From Cryphonectria parasitica EP155 (lineage: Eukaryota; Ascomycota; Sordariomycetes; Diaporthales; Cryphonectriaceae): 64,000 bases of DNA. The stretch is from NCBI RefSeq assembly GCF_011745365.1, contig NW_024468909.1, forward strand, positions 2,542,001 through 2,606,000, read 5' to 3'. Positions within the stretch are counted from its first letter, which is position 1. Every line of letters starts with the position of its first letter. Position numbers and translations under genes: made by a program. The notes under the pieces are model-generated. The model had not been told where the DNA came from. It saw only the letters and a list, made by a program, of their open reading frames with translations, and searched no databases. Shown piece after piece: positions 1 through 13,000 of this stretch.

Positions 1-52
1 ACATTTATTACTCATTCCTATTGAACAATCGTCTCTGCCAATACCAATCATC

Positions 53-2868
53 ATGGCGAGCCCACCATCCAATCCCACAAATCCCAACCAGCCGGCAAAT
101 TTCATGCCCTCTGTTCGTGCCGCTTCTGAGAAGAAGCTGGGCATGCTCCACTACACATCCCCTGCAAGTCATGGCTGGCATGGTGATGTGAGGAAAAGGT
201 ACATCATCCTACACTGTCCCTCCCGGGAATGATAAGGACTAACAGCCTCCAGATACACAGACTTTCTAGTCAATGAGATTCGCAAGGATGGCAAGGTTCT
301 TCATCTTGAGAACTACGACGTGGCAGAGCGACCTGCTGATGTGGTATGTAAATCCATGACCTGCCTTGTCCAATTATCCAGGTACGGCGCATCACTGACC
401 TCAATGCAGAATATTTTCCTCCCTGGACAACAGGGCAGTCCAAACAACCTCACCTCTTATTCAGCAGAGATTGCTCCGGCTCGGACTGTCACTGAAGATG
501 ATGAGAAGGCTCTACGGGCTCTTCTAGGAGAGGCTACCACTACCGAAGTTCTGAATTTGTACCAACGTATCGTTGCTTCTGGCACGACCCGTCTCGATCC
601 CCAGATCAACCTCGTCAAATTTTTGTCCATGGAACGCGACGTTCGGGGCCGGGTCCATCAAGTATGTAAAATTTTCAGAGGGTGTAGTCGCTTCTCTTTT
701 ACTGACACCAAATATAGGAAATTCGCCGCATCTTCGATTCCCGTATTGCAACAGAGACTGACGGTGACGGCATTATCACCGCTATTCCTGCCAGCATCCG
801 ATTTGCACGGAAGCCTCGAGCTGCTGGTAGTGGTGGTCGAAATCAGCGGTCCAATCAACCCTCTTTTAAGAAACTGGGTGGTGACTATCTTCATTTCACA
901 CTCTACAAAGAGAACAAAGACACCATGGATGCTGTCAACCAGATCGGCCGTATACTCAGGGTCAAGTCCAACAACTTTGGATTTGCCGGCACCAAAGACC
1001 GACGTGCGGCCACAGTCCAGCGCGTAAGCGTCTATCGCGTGCGACATAAGGTTCTCGACTTTCTGAATACGCAGCTTCCTTACATGAAAATGGGTGACTA
1101 TAAGTACAGCCCATATCCAATCCAGCTCGGCGACCACGGCGGCAATGAGTTCAACATCGTTGTCAAGGATGTTGGCGTCAAACGTGGCGAAGATTGCTCC
1201 CTCGAACGACGCGTTCAGCTGACAAAACAAGCTGTCGAGACCGCGGTGAACGAGATGGTCAAATACGGATTCATCAACTACTATGGCTTGCAACGTTTTG
1301 GCACGCACATAGTCGGAACGCATGAGCTCGGAAAGCTGATGCTGATGGAGAAATTTGACGACGTTGTTGACGGGATCCTGCACGTTGATAAAGACTTCAT
1401 GAACCAGGTGGTCGCAGGTACGGTCCAGGAGACACCAAGCAGCCGAGACGAGATCAACCGAGCCCGTGCCATTGTCCAGTTCAAGACATACAAAAACGCG
1501 AAGTCCGCACTGCAGCTTATGCCGAAGCGGTTCGCTTCCGAGATGAACGTCATACAACATCTCGAGAAGAGCCCTCGCGACTTTACAGGTGCCATCTTGA
1601 CTATTACTCGAGGAATGCGCAATCTGTACCTCCATGCGTACCAGTCGTATGTCTGGAACCATGCTGCTTCCCACCGCTGGGCCAAGTACGGCTCCAAGGT
1701 AATCCCTGGCGACCTCGTCTTGGTCACGCCGGAGGACACCGTTGTGGACGATAGCATCGGCGGGTCCGAGGAGTCACAATACCAGAAGGCCCGCGCTCTC
1801 TCTGAAGAGCAGGCCAACAGTGGCAAATACACCATCTACGATATCGTCCTGCCAGGGCCTGGATTTGACGTCGTCTATCCGGATAACGACATTGGCGAAT
1901 TCTATGTGGAATTCATGTTGAGACCTGAGAACGGAGGGTTGGACCCTCACCGCATGCGGCGGTCCACGAAGGACTTCAGCGTGAGCGGCAGCTATCGCCA
2001 TGTTCTTGGCAGGATGAAGGGCCAGCCAAAGTGGGAGGTTCGCACCTACGTGGACGAGAATGACCAGATGGTACCGACGGATCTCGACTTGATCGAGCTC
2101 CGAAAGGCGGCGGAGAAACCAACACTACAGAAGGAGGCGGCCGAGCAGGTTGCTGGAAACCAGGCCGTTGCTGTCACTGCTGAAGCCGGTCAACTCGCAG
2201 ACGATGGCGCAGCCAAGACGGAGCGACGTCGCCAGCGGGAGGACCCCGAATCCGATCCTCGTGCCAACGAGACTTGGACAGAGGTATCTCAGAACGGCGG
2301 TTCTAAGAGAATCAAGCTGGTACAGGACGAATCTCGTCCAGACACACCAGACTCTGTGGATACCAGAGGCCCCCATGGCGGTGGTGCTCCCCTGTGGGAA
2401 GAGGATGGAGAGAATCATCCTGTGAAACCCATCCGTCAACCGATCATCCCCAGCAGTTCAGCTGGTGCCACGACGGCTACTCCTTCGGCCACTCCAACGC
2501 CGCAGCTCGCCACTGCCAGTCCTACAATCTCCACATTCAACGAGACAGATACTCCCGAGAAGCTCGAGAAGCAAGGCCAGGCGTCCGAGGTGCCCGGCGC
2601 CACGATCCAGGCGGACAACGCTCCCACCGACGCGGCCCACCCCAAGACACCAGCACTCCAGGTCCCCCGTCCTGATCGAGATGCCTACCACGCCTTCACC
2701 CAGCCCGATCTGTCCCAATACAAAGATGATGAGGTCAAGATCGCCGTCGTACTCCAGTTCAGCCTGGGCACGAGCGCCTACGCCACCATTGTCCTCCGCG
2801 AGCTCATGGCCGAGATCGAGCCAGAGCAGCCCGGCAGTCCGCTGTACCCGCCAGACCTCTCTGGCTGA
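53..2868 (+). CDS. pus7: tRNA/mRNA pseudouridine synthase Pus7 (TruD family)
   Basis: Isomerises uridine to pseudouridine in tRNA, U2 snRNA and mRNA; Pus7 homologues act mainly in the nucleus. Four exons (53-198, 253-343, 410-661, 718-2868) give 879 residues. All three introns have GT-AG ends and the frame stays open across them. The ATG at 53 is the first one and precedes the early TruD motif FLVNEI. The TruD active-site signature GFAGTKDRRA is present, with the catalytic aspartate at about residue 257, followed by a YGLQRFG motif. Conserved TruD blocks continue to about residue 620. The final block (KIAVVLQFSLGTSAYATI) comes only after about 210 residues of charged, Pro/Ser/Thr-rich, probably disordered sequence, so the last part of the fold is separated by a large insertion. 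Family assignment is firm; exact splice borders are inferred from sequence. Confidence 0.93.
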
Positions 2869-3907
2869 GCGTCTGGTCCGAGAATGAGGTAGGGAGCTTT
2901 GGGGGGGGGGGGGAGGGTTTGGGTCTCACGTCTGCCACTGCGGCTCCACCTTTCAGACTCATTTGATGGGGTCGAAGCCTTTTTTCTTTTTTTTCACGAG
3001 ATTTTCAAGAGGCCTCGAGTACCCCCCTACCTTTTTTTTTTTTTTTAAACCCCCCAAAATCACAAAATTTGGAGCTTCTTTTTCTATTTGAGGAAAGGGA
3101 TCGGTCGGCTTTCTTCTCTCTGTAACGGAGGTGGCATTTCCGTTAGGTTAGGATACGATACCAAAGGATGCATACATACATGGCGTAGACAGGACCGGAC
3201 TTACTCCAGGGCCAGATATCATGGACAGCGTTGACCAGAAATGCTTGTCTGGCTACGATTTTGAATTCTGTCACCCAGGGTTCTTCCTACCAGGAGCTCT
3301 GGGTAAGTGATAGCTGAAGAAGAAAAAAAGAGGCTACTTTAGTCAAGAGGTCAATACACAGCATCAAGTGATTCAAACAAGTTCCAATGTGCTTCGCAAA
3401 TTTCTTTTTGGTTTTGTTTTTTTTCTTTCTATCATTTCGGTCTCTTGGAAAGAATTTCCCCTACGCCCATGAGTCCCTGGTACTCGCTATGGCGCAGATA
3501 TCAAGAATGTCTCCTGGTCCCTCAAGTGCTTGCTATGCTTGCGATGCTAATGTTGAAGGCAGTTTTCTCAGCATGCCCAATGCTAATATGTTGGGCTTAG
3601 CTATGCTACTTATCCAATTTCCCTCCTCTACTCCTGCGCTTGTGAGAGCCTGTCGCTCGATGCTCCTGCTGCGTACGAGGACTTCGGTCCTCCTCTCTGC
3701 CGGTCGTGGGGGCAGTTGGTATGAGTGATGCCAGGTCTGCCATGATATATCCATTGGAAAATGTGCAACGGCATCGTTTTAATGGTGAGCGGCCTCAGCC
3801 TTTCCTAGGCCTTGCCTTTGGTGGTGGTGTTGTAATCGAGTATTGTGAACGTCCCCCTTTCCTAAATGTGCGGATCATCCACCTTAAAAAGGTTCGGTCA
3901 TCCTCTC
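2869..3907. other. Intergenic, convergent between pus7 and mkk1
   Basis: About 1.0 kb between two convergent stop codons, expected to hold both 3' UTRs. It contains a 13-G run near 2901-2913, a T-rich stretch near 3030-3048 and another near 3410-3430. The short reading frames here show no recognisable protein and no splice continuity with either neighbour. No RNA gene was seen. Confidence 0.6.
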
Positions 3908-5570
3908 TCACTTTGAATGCTTTGGATCATCCCAGCCCCAGACTTGTGACAGATATTTGCCCATATTGACCCTCTTCGTCTTGAGCTCGATCATCCAGGG
4001 ATGCTCTAGCATCTTCCAGGGCATACCCCTTCGTTTCGGGTTCTTCTCCAAGCTACACACACAGCGTCAGTCACTTTGGACCTGCCAACCACGAGTCATA
4101 GATACTTTGGAAAAGGAAATAAACTTACCAGCTCTCAATGAAGTGCTTGAAGTTATCACTCCAGAATATACCAGCCTCTGGCTCATCCTTGAGCTTGGGA
4201 ATAGGCTGCTGCACAATATACGTCAAGAGGTCGATCAGGCCCGCCCGAGGCTGCATCTCTGTGCCGTCAGCCGGGAAGGGGAATCGATGCTGCGCCACCT
4301 CGAGCAATGTGACACCTGTGGACCACACATCCGAGGTGATGGTGTAGGTCTGGCCTGTGATACGTTCGGGCGCCATGTAGTAGCTGGTGCCGATGAAGGT
4401 GTTGGCCTCGCCCTTGGTTCCGAAGTCGCCCGACACACCAAAGTCGCACAGCTTCACCTCCCCATTGCGGCACAACAGGATATTCGAGGGCTTGATGTCG
4501 CGATGCAGGATACGCTTGGCCTCGAGATAGGTGAGACCCTGCAGGACACCCTCGGCGATCTTGCCGAGGACCTTCTCGCCAGTTCGTCCGCCAAGCCGCT
4601 TGACCTCCTTGTAGATACTGTCCAGGGACCCGCCCTCACAGAATTCCATGGCAATGGAAATGGTTGCTGTCGAGGGCTCCAGGAAACCGCCGTAGTATCT
4701 GCAGATATGATCCGAGGCGCAGCCTTTGTTGAAGTTGATCTCTCGCAGGATCTGCTTCTTGACGTCTGGATCTGGATTGGTCGTGATAACCTGGTCGGTC
4801 AAAATTAGCACACTCTGCACCCCCTGTGAGTCAGTCTCTTGGCTTAGTGGGCTTGGACTTACCTTGAGGGCAAAGATCGTCTTGCCTCCCTTGAGCTGAC
4901 ACCGGGTGACTGCGCCACCTGCGCCCTCACCCAGGCCACCGAGCTCAACGATACGGTTCTCCTGGCTCGCAATCCGCCAGCCCTCGTCATCTAGATCCTC
5001 CACATCTAAATTCCTTACCCTCTCCAGGGTCACCTCGTCCATAGCCCTCTCCAGGCCGTGCATGCTGTCCTGGCGTGACATGTCCAGGCCACCCTCGCTT
5101 GCGTTCGAGTACATCGATCCAGCGGCACTCTGGGGGTCCGGCGTACCGTGTGGTTTACCTCCCAGACCATATTGTGACACAAAGGACAGGTTCGAGTACT
5201 GCGATCCGGCTGAGGTGGGGTTGCTGCCACGGCCTCCGAAGCTGTCGGTCCGGCTGTGTGCGGCACTGATCTCGCTGCCACTACTCGCGCTGTGGCCTGG
5301 CTGGGCAACCGATCTGCCGGGCTGTTGTTCCTGAGGCGGCCCAATGCTGCCCATCGGCGTGGCAATGCTCAGTGTGGGCGGGGCAGGTCGTGAAGCCTTC
5401 TGGGGTTGGGGAGCGCCGCCGGCTGGATTGGTCACAGGTTTCACATTGGGAGACGGTGGTATAGCGAGCCCGAGTCTCGGTGTGCGCGCACCTCCCCGCG
5501 AACCAGGTATGGCAGGACGGAGGAGGGGCGCAGGGGCGTTCATGATGGGGACTGAATTTGAGGACGACAT
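3908..5570 (-). CDS. mkk1: MAP kinase kinase of the cell wall integrity pathway (Mkk1/Mkk2 type)
   Basis: Dual-specificity kinase relaying the Bck1-type MAPKKK signal to the Slt2-type MAPK for cell wall integrity. Three exons on the minus strand (5570-4863, 4790-4129, 4052-3908) give 504 residues. The first 200 residues are Pro/Ser-rich and probably disordered. The kinase domain shows the glycine loop GEGAGG, the ATP-binding lysine at about residue 236 (FALK), HRDIKPSN with catalytic Asp about 334, DFGVSG with Asp about 352, and [13 protein letters not shown]. The C-terminus ends in the WGWDDP motif typical of fungal Mkk1. The first intron is readable in frame, so an unspliced model would wrongly insert 24 residues. 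The acceptor at 4791 restores the conserved junction [16 protein letters not shown] pyrimidine-rich tract with an acceptor-like CAG near 5710 suggests a 5' UTR intron. Confidence 0.93.
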
Positions 5571-8215
5571 TGGGACTGGAGTTTCTTGTGTCTTGATCTG
5601 CTTTGCGTAAGAGTGGTCAGCGAACTAGTCAACTCGAACCAGACCCAGGATCGATTCCGTGTACCAGTCGACACAGTTGGGGATTGAATGTCGGGCTCAA
5701 AGGCAACTGACGGTAAAAAAGGGGAAACGAGAGGGTGGTAGCTCACAGGTGCAGCTTGATCGCCGCCGTTGCTTGCCTGATCGTGCATCATGCGGCGAGC
5801 CACACGATCGAGGCCCTCAGCGAGTGTAAAGTACCTCGTCTCCAAGGCAGTAGCGGCGTCAGGAATAAAGCAGGCCCGCCGCAGAGGCCCTTTGAACTCT
5901 CAGGTGTCTCTCTCGGCTTGGTTCTTAGCGGCCGTCGGCTAGGCAGAAAGGGGTGAAGAGCTTAATGATGACGACCTGCCAGCCCGCCGGGGGTTTGTGA
6001 AGACAAAGCGGGATGACAGTTTGAACGATGTTGTTGAAGAAGAGGAGAGGTCGCTGAAGAGGTACTTGGGACGGAGGACACGCGTCCGATGTCAAAGACA
6101 GGAATCGTGGCCCTCGTAACCTTGAGTGTGGTGGCTAGAGTAGTTGATTGACTTCGGGGGAGAATCGATGTGGCAGCGTCGTGTGCGGTTGGGACGCAAC
6201 GCCGAGCGAGGTGAGAGGGGCAGTAGCACAACAGGCGTCCCCAGTCTTCAGTGTGCCGCAGCAGAAACACACGAGCAGGTGGTTAGTAGGGTTTGCCTTG
6301 GCTGTAGTGCTGGTGCTGGTGCTGGTGCTGGTGTTTCTGGTGCTCCCGTCTGCCGGTCTGGGAATGTCAGGAGGCTAGATCCGGCTGCTGGATAATGAAC
6401 GAGTGAAAGAACTCGGGCCGTGAAATAATATGATGAGAGCTTTCTATAGAAAGCCCCTTATGTTCCGAGTCGAAAGGAAGAGGTGGGAGGAGGCGGAGGA
6501 GGAGGATGGAGTCGAGCTGGTTGAGGTTGTTGGTTGTTGAGGTAGGGTCGCTCAGGCAGGCGAGCGGCAAGTTGGACCGAGGAGTGAGGGGGAGGGGGGG
6601 GTGCGGAAGGGCCACAGGCATATACCCGTAGCAATGAGTACAACAGACCATAGTGCAATAGTGGCTCAGTACAGGCATAACTGTGGGCGGGGGGGCCCTG
6701 CCTGGCCTTTTGCTAGCCTGCTAGGGACTGCGACTGTGACTGCGAAACTGGGACCCTCCCTCCCTTCCTACCAACGGCCAACGACGCCCTGTGTGGCCTC
6801 TCATCAAGCGGATCAGTGGGGAAGAAAAGGCCCAATGTGACGAGGATTGCAAGGGGGCCAACAGCCGGGGAAGAAAAACCGGGGACGGGCTTGCTTCAGG
6901 CTGGTCCTAATGCTCTTGTGCCCGCTTTGTCGACTGGTCCAGCGGCTGCTGAGACAAGGGTTCAGGGGGCGGGACGCTGAACTCTATCCGTTGGCCACAG
7001 GGTTGCGTGGTTGTCTACGTCGCAGTCCCCCCAGCTGGCTCTTCCGAATTGACGTATCAACAAAATATCTCTTTACTCGTCTTGTTATACCTGAATCTCC
7101 GACAGACACACACACTCGCGAGCTGAAAGCCAATGGCCCCTAGGCTGCTGCAATGCACGGGTCTGGCTGATAGTTCTGCCAGCATCTCTGGGCGGCATCA
7201 ACAAAGAATGACATCAGGAGAGAATCCTCCTTTTTTTCCTTCTTCTTCTCACTTTCTGACAGATTGGCAGTGTGTCCCAGACGGATGGGCCGAGATGCTG
7301 TGCTGACCACCTGCAGTAGCTGAGGAACAGCTGGACAAGGAGGATCTGATATATTGGGGGCGCAGTTCGGCACCGGCCTTCCTCCATATGTGCCTCCTGA
7401 CCTAGGAGGAGATCTGACTTTTCTTCTCTCTTTCCGACCCTTTCTGACCGAGATGCAGTCTTTCGGGCTTCTTGCTTGAGCAGCCCGTGACAAGGGTCTC
7501 TGCCTAAAAGATCTAATAAACTGAGATGGCAAGGCCATGCCGTCTTTCCGATCTGTCGAGTCTGTCGGTGGCTTGTGCGGGCTTGAGAGTGGACTGTTGA
7601 GTGTGTGACGATGTGTGATGGCTGATCTGCGACCTGCATGAACGGGCCTATCAAGCTCTCATTTCCGTCTCTCGAATCAATGCAAGACTGTCCAAGTCGA
7701 TGGAGGGGGCATTTAGAGCGATCAGGGGATACTGACTCATCAAATGTCACAGCTGATAGCTCGTAGAAGCAGAAGGATCCGAGCCACTGTACGTTACAGT
7801 CTACTAGCTGCCTCCCTGCAGGACATAGCATTACAAGCCTGTGTAGTCACTAACAGTACCGTCCGCAGCTGCTGCCAGGTCAAGTGACAGGGGGTCCTCA
7901 GCGCAGGGTTCACGCTTCCGTTAGGCGCGCGTCTGCTATGAACCCAGGCACCCAAGCTGGTTGGTCCTTCCTAGTGGCGGTTATTGGCCATGGCTAGAAT
8001 CTGACCCCTGCGCCAGGCCTTTCCAGATTCTCTCACCCAGACTTTGAAGACCTTTTTTTTTTCCCACCCCCCCCCCCCATCATACAGCAGAAGCACACAG
8101 GAGTGACTGCTCGATCGATGCTCTGGGCCTGCTTCGTCATCTTAATTCGAGAACGCTATTTCGTAACTTGTTTCATAATTCTTTATTCGCTCAGCTGTGT
8201 GGGTTTGCTGCAGGG
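5571..8215. other. Intergenic, divergent between mkk1 and dbp8
   Basis: About 2.6 kb that must contain both promoters and leaders. It includes a short TGCTGG hexamer repeat near 6307-6333. Close to dbp8 there is a T run (8053-8062) followed by a C run (8068-8078), a common fungal promoter texture. A 205-codon frame on the minus strand (7214-7831) lacks recognisable protein features and was not called. Otherwise nothing was identified. Confidence 0.5.
6307..6333. repeat. TGCTGG hexamer microsatellite
   Basis: About four and a half perfect copies of TGCTGG within the mkk1/dbp8 intergenic region, seen directly. It is non-coding as far as can be told. Confidence 0.8.
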
Positions 8216-10019
8216 ATGCCAGCCAGGACGAAAGAGACAGTCTCAAAGGCTGTGGACGAAGTATCGTCATCTGCCTCTGAACTCGAGGTTGAGGCCATTG
8301 ATGGAGAAGATAGTGGAATCGAAGCGACAAGCGATGATGAGAATGATGATGAAGTCCAAGGAAGCGAGCCTCAGAGTGACTCAGACTCTCTCGACAGTTC
8401 TGCGGCACGGAAAAGACGGAGGATTTCACCAGAGCCCGAGGAGATTGACGAAGACGATGACGAGGAAGAGGTCCCAAAGCAGTCTGTCTCCTTTGTCAGT
8501 GCGCCTTCAAGAATAAAACGGAAGGATGTGTCCAGTGGTGGGCCTGCGACGCAGAAGCTCCCCGAGCAGGTTGCTGCCCCACCAGCTGACGTTTCTGAAG
8601 GTGCAACCACTGCGCCTACGGATCCAAACACAACGTTCGAGTCACTGGGTGTGCACCCATGGCTGGTTCGTTCACTTACGAACATGGCCATCCGAAGGCC
8701 GACTGGGATCCAGAAGGGTTGCATTCCTGAGATACTCAAGGGCAGGGACTGCATCGGTGGCAGCCGGACGGGTTCCGGAAAGACGGTCGCGTTTGCGGTG
8801 CCCATTCTTCAGAGATGGGCCCAGGACCCGTCTGCCATCTTTGCCGTGGTCCTGACACCTACTCGGTAAGTTTGTGGTGTTTTCTTTGGGGGGTCTATGC
8901 GAGTTGCGCCCCGTCGAGAGACGCAGAAATGGGGGCTAACAATGGTGACTACTTAGTGAGTTGGCGCTTCAGATGTACGAGCAGTTTAAGGCCATCTCCT
9001 CCCCGCAGACCCTTAAGGCTGTCCTCGTCACGGGCGGTGCCGACATGCGTGCCCAAGCTATCGCTCTCGCGGAGCGCCCACACGTCGTGATTGCCACGCC
9101 GGGCCGTCTGGCTGACCACATCCGCACGTCTGGTGAAGACACCATCTGTGGCCTGCGGCGCGTCAGATTTGTCGTCTTCGATGAGGCCGACCGGCTCCTG
9201 GCTGCTGGGCCGGGAAGCATGCTGCCAGACATTTCGGAGTGCCTCGACGTGCTCCCGCCCCCCTCGCAGAGGCAGACGCTCCTCTTCACGGCGACGGTCA
9301 CGCCCGAAGTGCGCCTTGCAAAGGACAAGCCGCGCGAGCCGGGCAAGCCGCCCGTGTTCGTCTGCGAGGTCGACACGCAGGTCATGGCCATCCCCACCGG
9401 CCTCCGCCAGATGTACATCCAGGTGCCCGTCACGCACCGCGAGCACTACCTGCACGTCTTCCTCCTGACCGAGGCCAACAAGGACAAGAGCGTCATCGTC
9501 TTCTGCAACCGCACCGCCACCGCCAACTACCTGCACCACTTGCTGCACCTGCTCGAGCACAAGGTCACCGCCCTGCACTCCCAGCTGCCCCAGCGCCAGC
9601 GCGTCGATAACCTCTCCCGCTTCCGTGCCGCCGCCGCCCGCATCCTGGTGGCGACCGACGTGGCCGCCCGCGGCCTCGACATCCCCGAGGTCAGCACCGT
9701 CATCAACTACGACATCCCGCGCGACCCGGACGTCTATATCCACCGGGTCGGCCGTACTGCCCGTGCGGGCCGCAAGGGCGACGCCGTCACCTTTGTCGGG
9801 CAAAGAGACGTCGAACTCGTCCAGGCCATCGAGGCTCGTGTCGGCCGCGACATGGTGAAGTGGGAGGAGGAGGGCGTCAACCTCGAGACCCGCGTGGTGC
9901 GCGAGGCCCTCAAGCTCGTGGGCGAGAAGAGCCGCGAGGCACTTCTGGACATCGAGGAGAGGCGCGAGGTTGGGAGCAAGAGGAAGCGTGGCAAGGTCAA
10001 GCTCAGGGCGGCGGTGTGA
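8216..10019 (+). CDS. dbp8: ATP-dependent RNA helicase Dbp8 (DEAD-box, 40S ribosome biogenesis)
   Basis: DEAD-box helicase of the Dbp8/DDX49 branch, which works in the nucleolus on 18S rRNA maturation. Two exons (8216-8865, 8957-10019) give 570 residues. The 91-nt intron splits motif Ia between PTR and ELAL. The start ATG opens an acidic, Ser-rich N-terminal region of about 130 residues. Then come the Q-motif region ([10 protein letters not shown] ... TGIQ), Walker A GSGKT at about 186-190, [12 protein letters not shown] at about 292-295, FTAT (motif III, TAT instead of the usual SAT), [19 protein letters not shown] and [11 protein letters not shown]. The C-terminus is basic, as in nucleolar helicases. 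Codon use in exon 2 is strongly GC-ending. Dbp8 rather than another DEAD family is inferred from the compact size, the PWLVRSL motif and the [10 protein letters not shown] context. Confidence 0.92.
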
Positions 10020-13000
10020 AGAGTGGAATCATGGTATTCCTAGGATCAATAGCAAAAAGAAAACAAATTCCCTCCATTTTGTAATCCAAGATTGCTCACC
10101 ATGTGGCTGTGACAAAGTCTTCATATTGAATCTGCCGATCCACATCCGTGATCACCAATCCATTCTGCTACCTGGGTAATCATCTCCATAGGTGGGAATT
10201 CAAGGTAAGATATAGCTGGTGAGGAAGAGGCGACAGAGCGGTTACTGCTCGCCATCTGTTACTCGGCGGCCATGCTTTCTTCTTCCTGGACTCTCTCAGG
10301 GCAGATACCAGGTCATTGTTTCTACTATACTTGGCTTTCCTTCTGTGGATGGATGCTTGCTCTTCGTCAAACACCACGTGGGCGGCATATGAAGATTCCT
10401 AGTCAATATGTTATGATGAAATGTTATTATAGGCTATAGACTATTGGATCTTTACTGAGATAAGGCCAATTGCTCTGGAAGGACGTCAACTTTACATTAT
10501 TGTGCCAGGACTCGTGCAGAGTATCGAAACTCTGAGCAACTGGTACATTTGTTTCAACCGGAAAAAGTTGAAGAGGGGTCTCGGGCTCGATGATACAGCC
10601 ACTTTCTTGAATACTCCTCGAGGTTTTTTATTCCATCATCCGTGCCTTGGCTCTCTTCACTCCCTTCGAGACAGAACACATCTATAAGCTCTTGGAAGTT
10701 CACCTCGGGAGATCTAACACAAATACAACGTCTTGAGATGCGTGCATTCCTTCCCCCTTCTCTACCGTGCAGAAGTCTCTCATGGGTAAGGCTGTCGAGA
10801 GCAAATTCGCCTCGATGCAGAATGTCATTCAGCTTGGAAGGTTTAGCCAAAGGACGCCTCAACATCAACTTTCTCCAAACCCCTCGCCGAACCGTTGTGG
10901 TCATCACGAACGCTCCTATCATGATTCAGAGATCGAGCCTCTCGAGGAGCTGAACGTCAGGGATCTCGTTACGACAAGCAGCGAAGGGCGGTTCAACATC
11001 GAATCACAGGTCAAAGTGAATTAGTCAAATCTTGCAAGAACTCGCAGAAGGATATGAAGATTATTCCGGTTTCGCTATCATCCCATCCCACAGGATGAAC
11101 TGCGAACATATAACAAGGAGAAGAAGAAGAAGAAGCTTACAGTTGCGGGCGTTGAATTGGGAAATGACAACCTCATCATTACGCGTGTCACCGGGTGAAC
11201 AGGGGATGGACCAAAGTGACGAGTCCAAATAGGAACCTGCATTTGCACCGGATATGATTTGTTTTGCTGGATGCAGCCTCTGATTCGGGACTGGCTGTGA
11301 AGGGTCTTGTTTGTGATATCATCAGCTGCATTCACAGGTTGCGGGCAAATGCCAACCTGACGCATGCAGATGATGTGCTATTCACATCAATACACTCTGC
11401 TCAACAGACTTGAGGATATCGACGTTGGAAGTCTTGCGACATCGCAAGAAGTCCTCTTTGTGCAGGCCCTCGGTGGACCATTGGGACCTTCCCAGAAGAC
11501 CACAAGCGACCGTCTCATTGTAGAAGAGGGACCAGACGCTTGTGATTCTGACCCTGCCATTGCGGTCAGTAAACATAGCTTGATTGTGTCTCGGGTAGAG
11601 AGAATGAGCAAAGTCGAGGTTCTTCTGCCAGTCATCTCATATGCGAGCACTGTTTCAAGCCGAAAATAGACCGGCCTGCAACGAGGGCATCTCCACTGAC
11701 GGACGACAGGTGTCAAAGACTGAAATATATATGCATCGTCCGTTTTCCCGCTTGGATGAGGCTCAATTCGCATATTAAAGTGGTCAATAGTGGGGACTTG
11801 TTTCAACATGGTATTGTTTATGTGAAGTTATATGTATCTATATATATTCATATTTATAGGGGGACGGGGTGGGCCTTCACTCATGCTGCGGCTCCAATTG
11901 TACGTGGCCCACCCATCAAGCTGAGACACGTGAATTTAACAACACAGCTATGTATCTTTCATGTTCGCCGTTACGAAACAATTCACCAGGGCTTTCAACA
12001 GCAGAATTACGGGGACTTTACATGGATAAACAAAATTATTCAAAGGGGGAGAGTGATGAACATTCCTCGTCTTTGGTATTGCACGGAAGTGACCTTGTCG
12101 ACGAGTTTCGTTATTTCCAAGCCTGACCATGTTACGTCAGGAGAACATTTCATCGCAACACTGTCGTCATCAGCCGCAAGACAGTCGAGTTTGAATGTTT
12201 GACAAATATCCCAAATTTCTTAGCTTTTTGGACAAGTCCTAAAAAAGACGAAAAGCTCCCGATTTGTCAGGGACAAATCAGTACGTCGGATCGAGAAACC
12301 ACAAGGTCTGGACTCAGACCGCAAGCGGACGGGCCCGGCCTTGCTAAAAACCTATTACACCATTTGCCACTGTACTAAGGGAAGGGCCAGGCACGTCGGG
12401 GCCGGAGGTGAGTTTTTTCTCGAGATAAAGTCCGGACGGGACGGGACCCTTCACAAGACGAAAGAAGGAAAAAAAATAAAAAAAATGAAAGAAAAATTTA
12501 GTGGCAAGGGCCCCCGGGATTGCGTCACATGCTATTCGGAAAGAGAAAGCGAGAGCGCGAGGTGAGGGTCGATCAGGGATCTCGTTCTGCTGGGGATACC
12601 TTGGCTTCGACGGCCAGGTCCCGGGGATTCGGACAGGTGGGGGCTTACCGAGATCGATTTACTGCTACGGATGGCCTGTGTCGTATTGTATGTACTATAG
12701 TATGTACAATGTCCCTGGTAGGGTGTTCTGTCGGTCATCATGTCAGCTCTAAACCAGGGCGTAGGGCTCGTCGGCGCGGAGGTAGGGTGTAGGATGGAAT
12801 TAGGCGAGGGAGAATGGAGGAGGATAAGGCCACCATATCGCCGAAATACCCATCCATACTCGCGTATCAGAGGAACTTTGTTGACCAACATCTCCTGATG
12901 TTTGGGCATCTCGCTCGCTTGACTTAAGGGGGAACCTTGTTGGCGTGATCTGGGCTGATCTCCAGGCAAGCGAGCAGCAACAGCAGCAGCAACAACACGA

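Noticed and set aside
658..1674. 338-codon open frame on the minus strand
   Set aside because: Lies entirely antisense to the well-conserved Pus7 exon 4 and has no motif of its own; a shadow of GC-rich coding sequence.
4791..4862. Reading through mkk1 intron 1 or using the earlier acceptor at 4815
   Set aside because: Both would insert extra residues into the conserved [15 protein letters not shown] kinase strand; the acceptor at 4791 restores it exactly.
7214..7831. 205-codon minus-strand frame in the mkk1/dbp8 intergenic region
   Set aside because: Has an ATG but no domain, no codon bias and no splice context; chance frame.
8949..9803. 284-codon minus-strand frame
   Set aside because: Antisense to the Dbp8 helicase core; Val/Gly/Ala-rich low-information translation.
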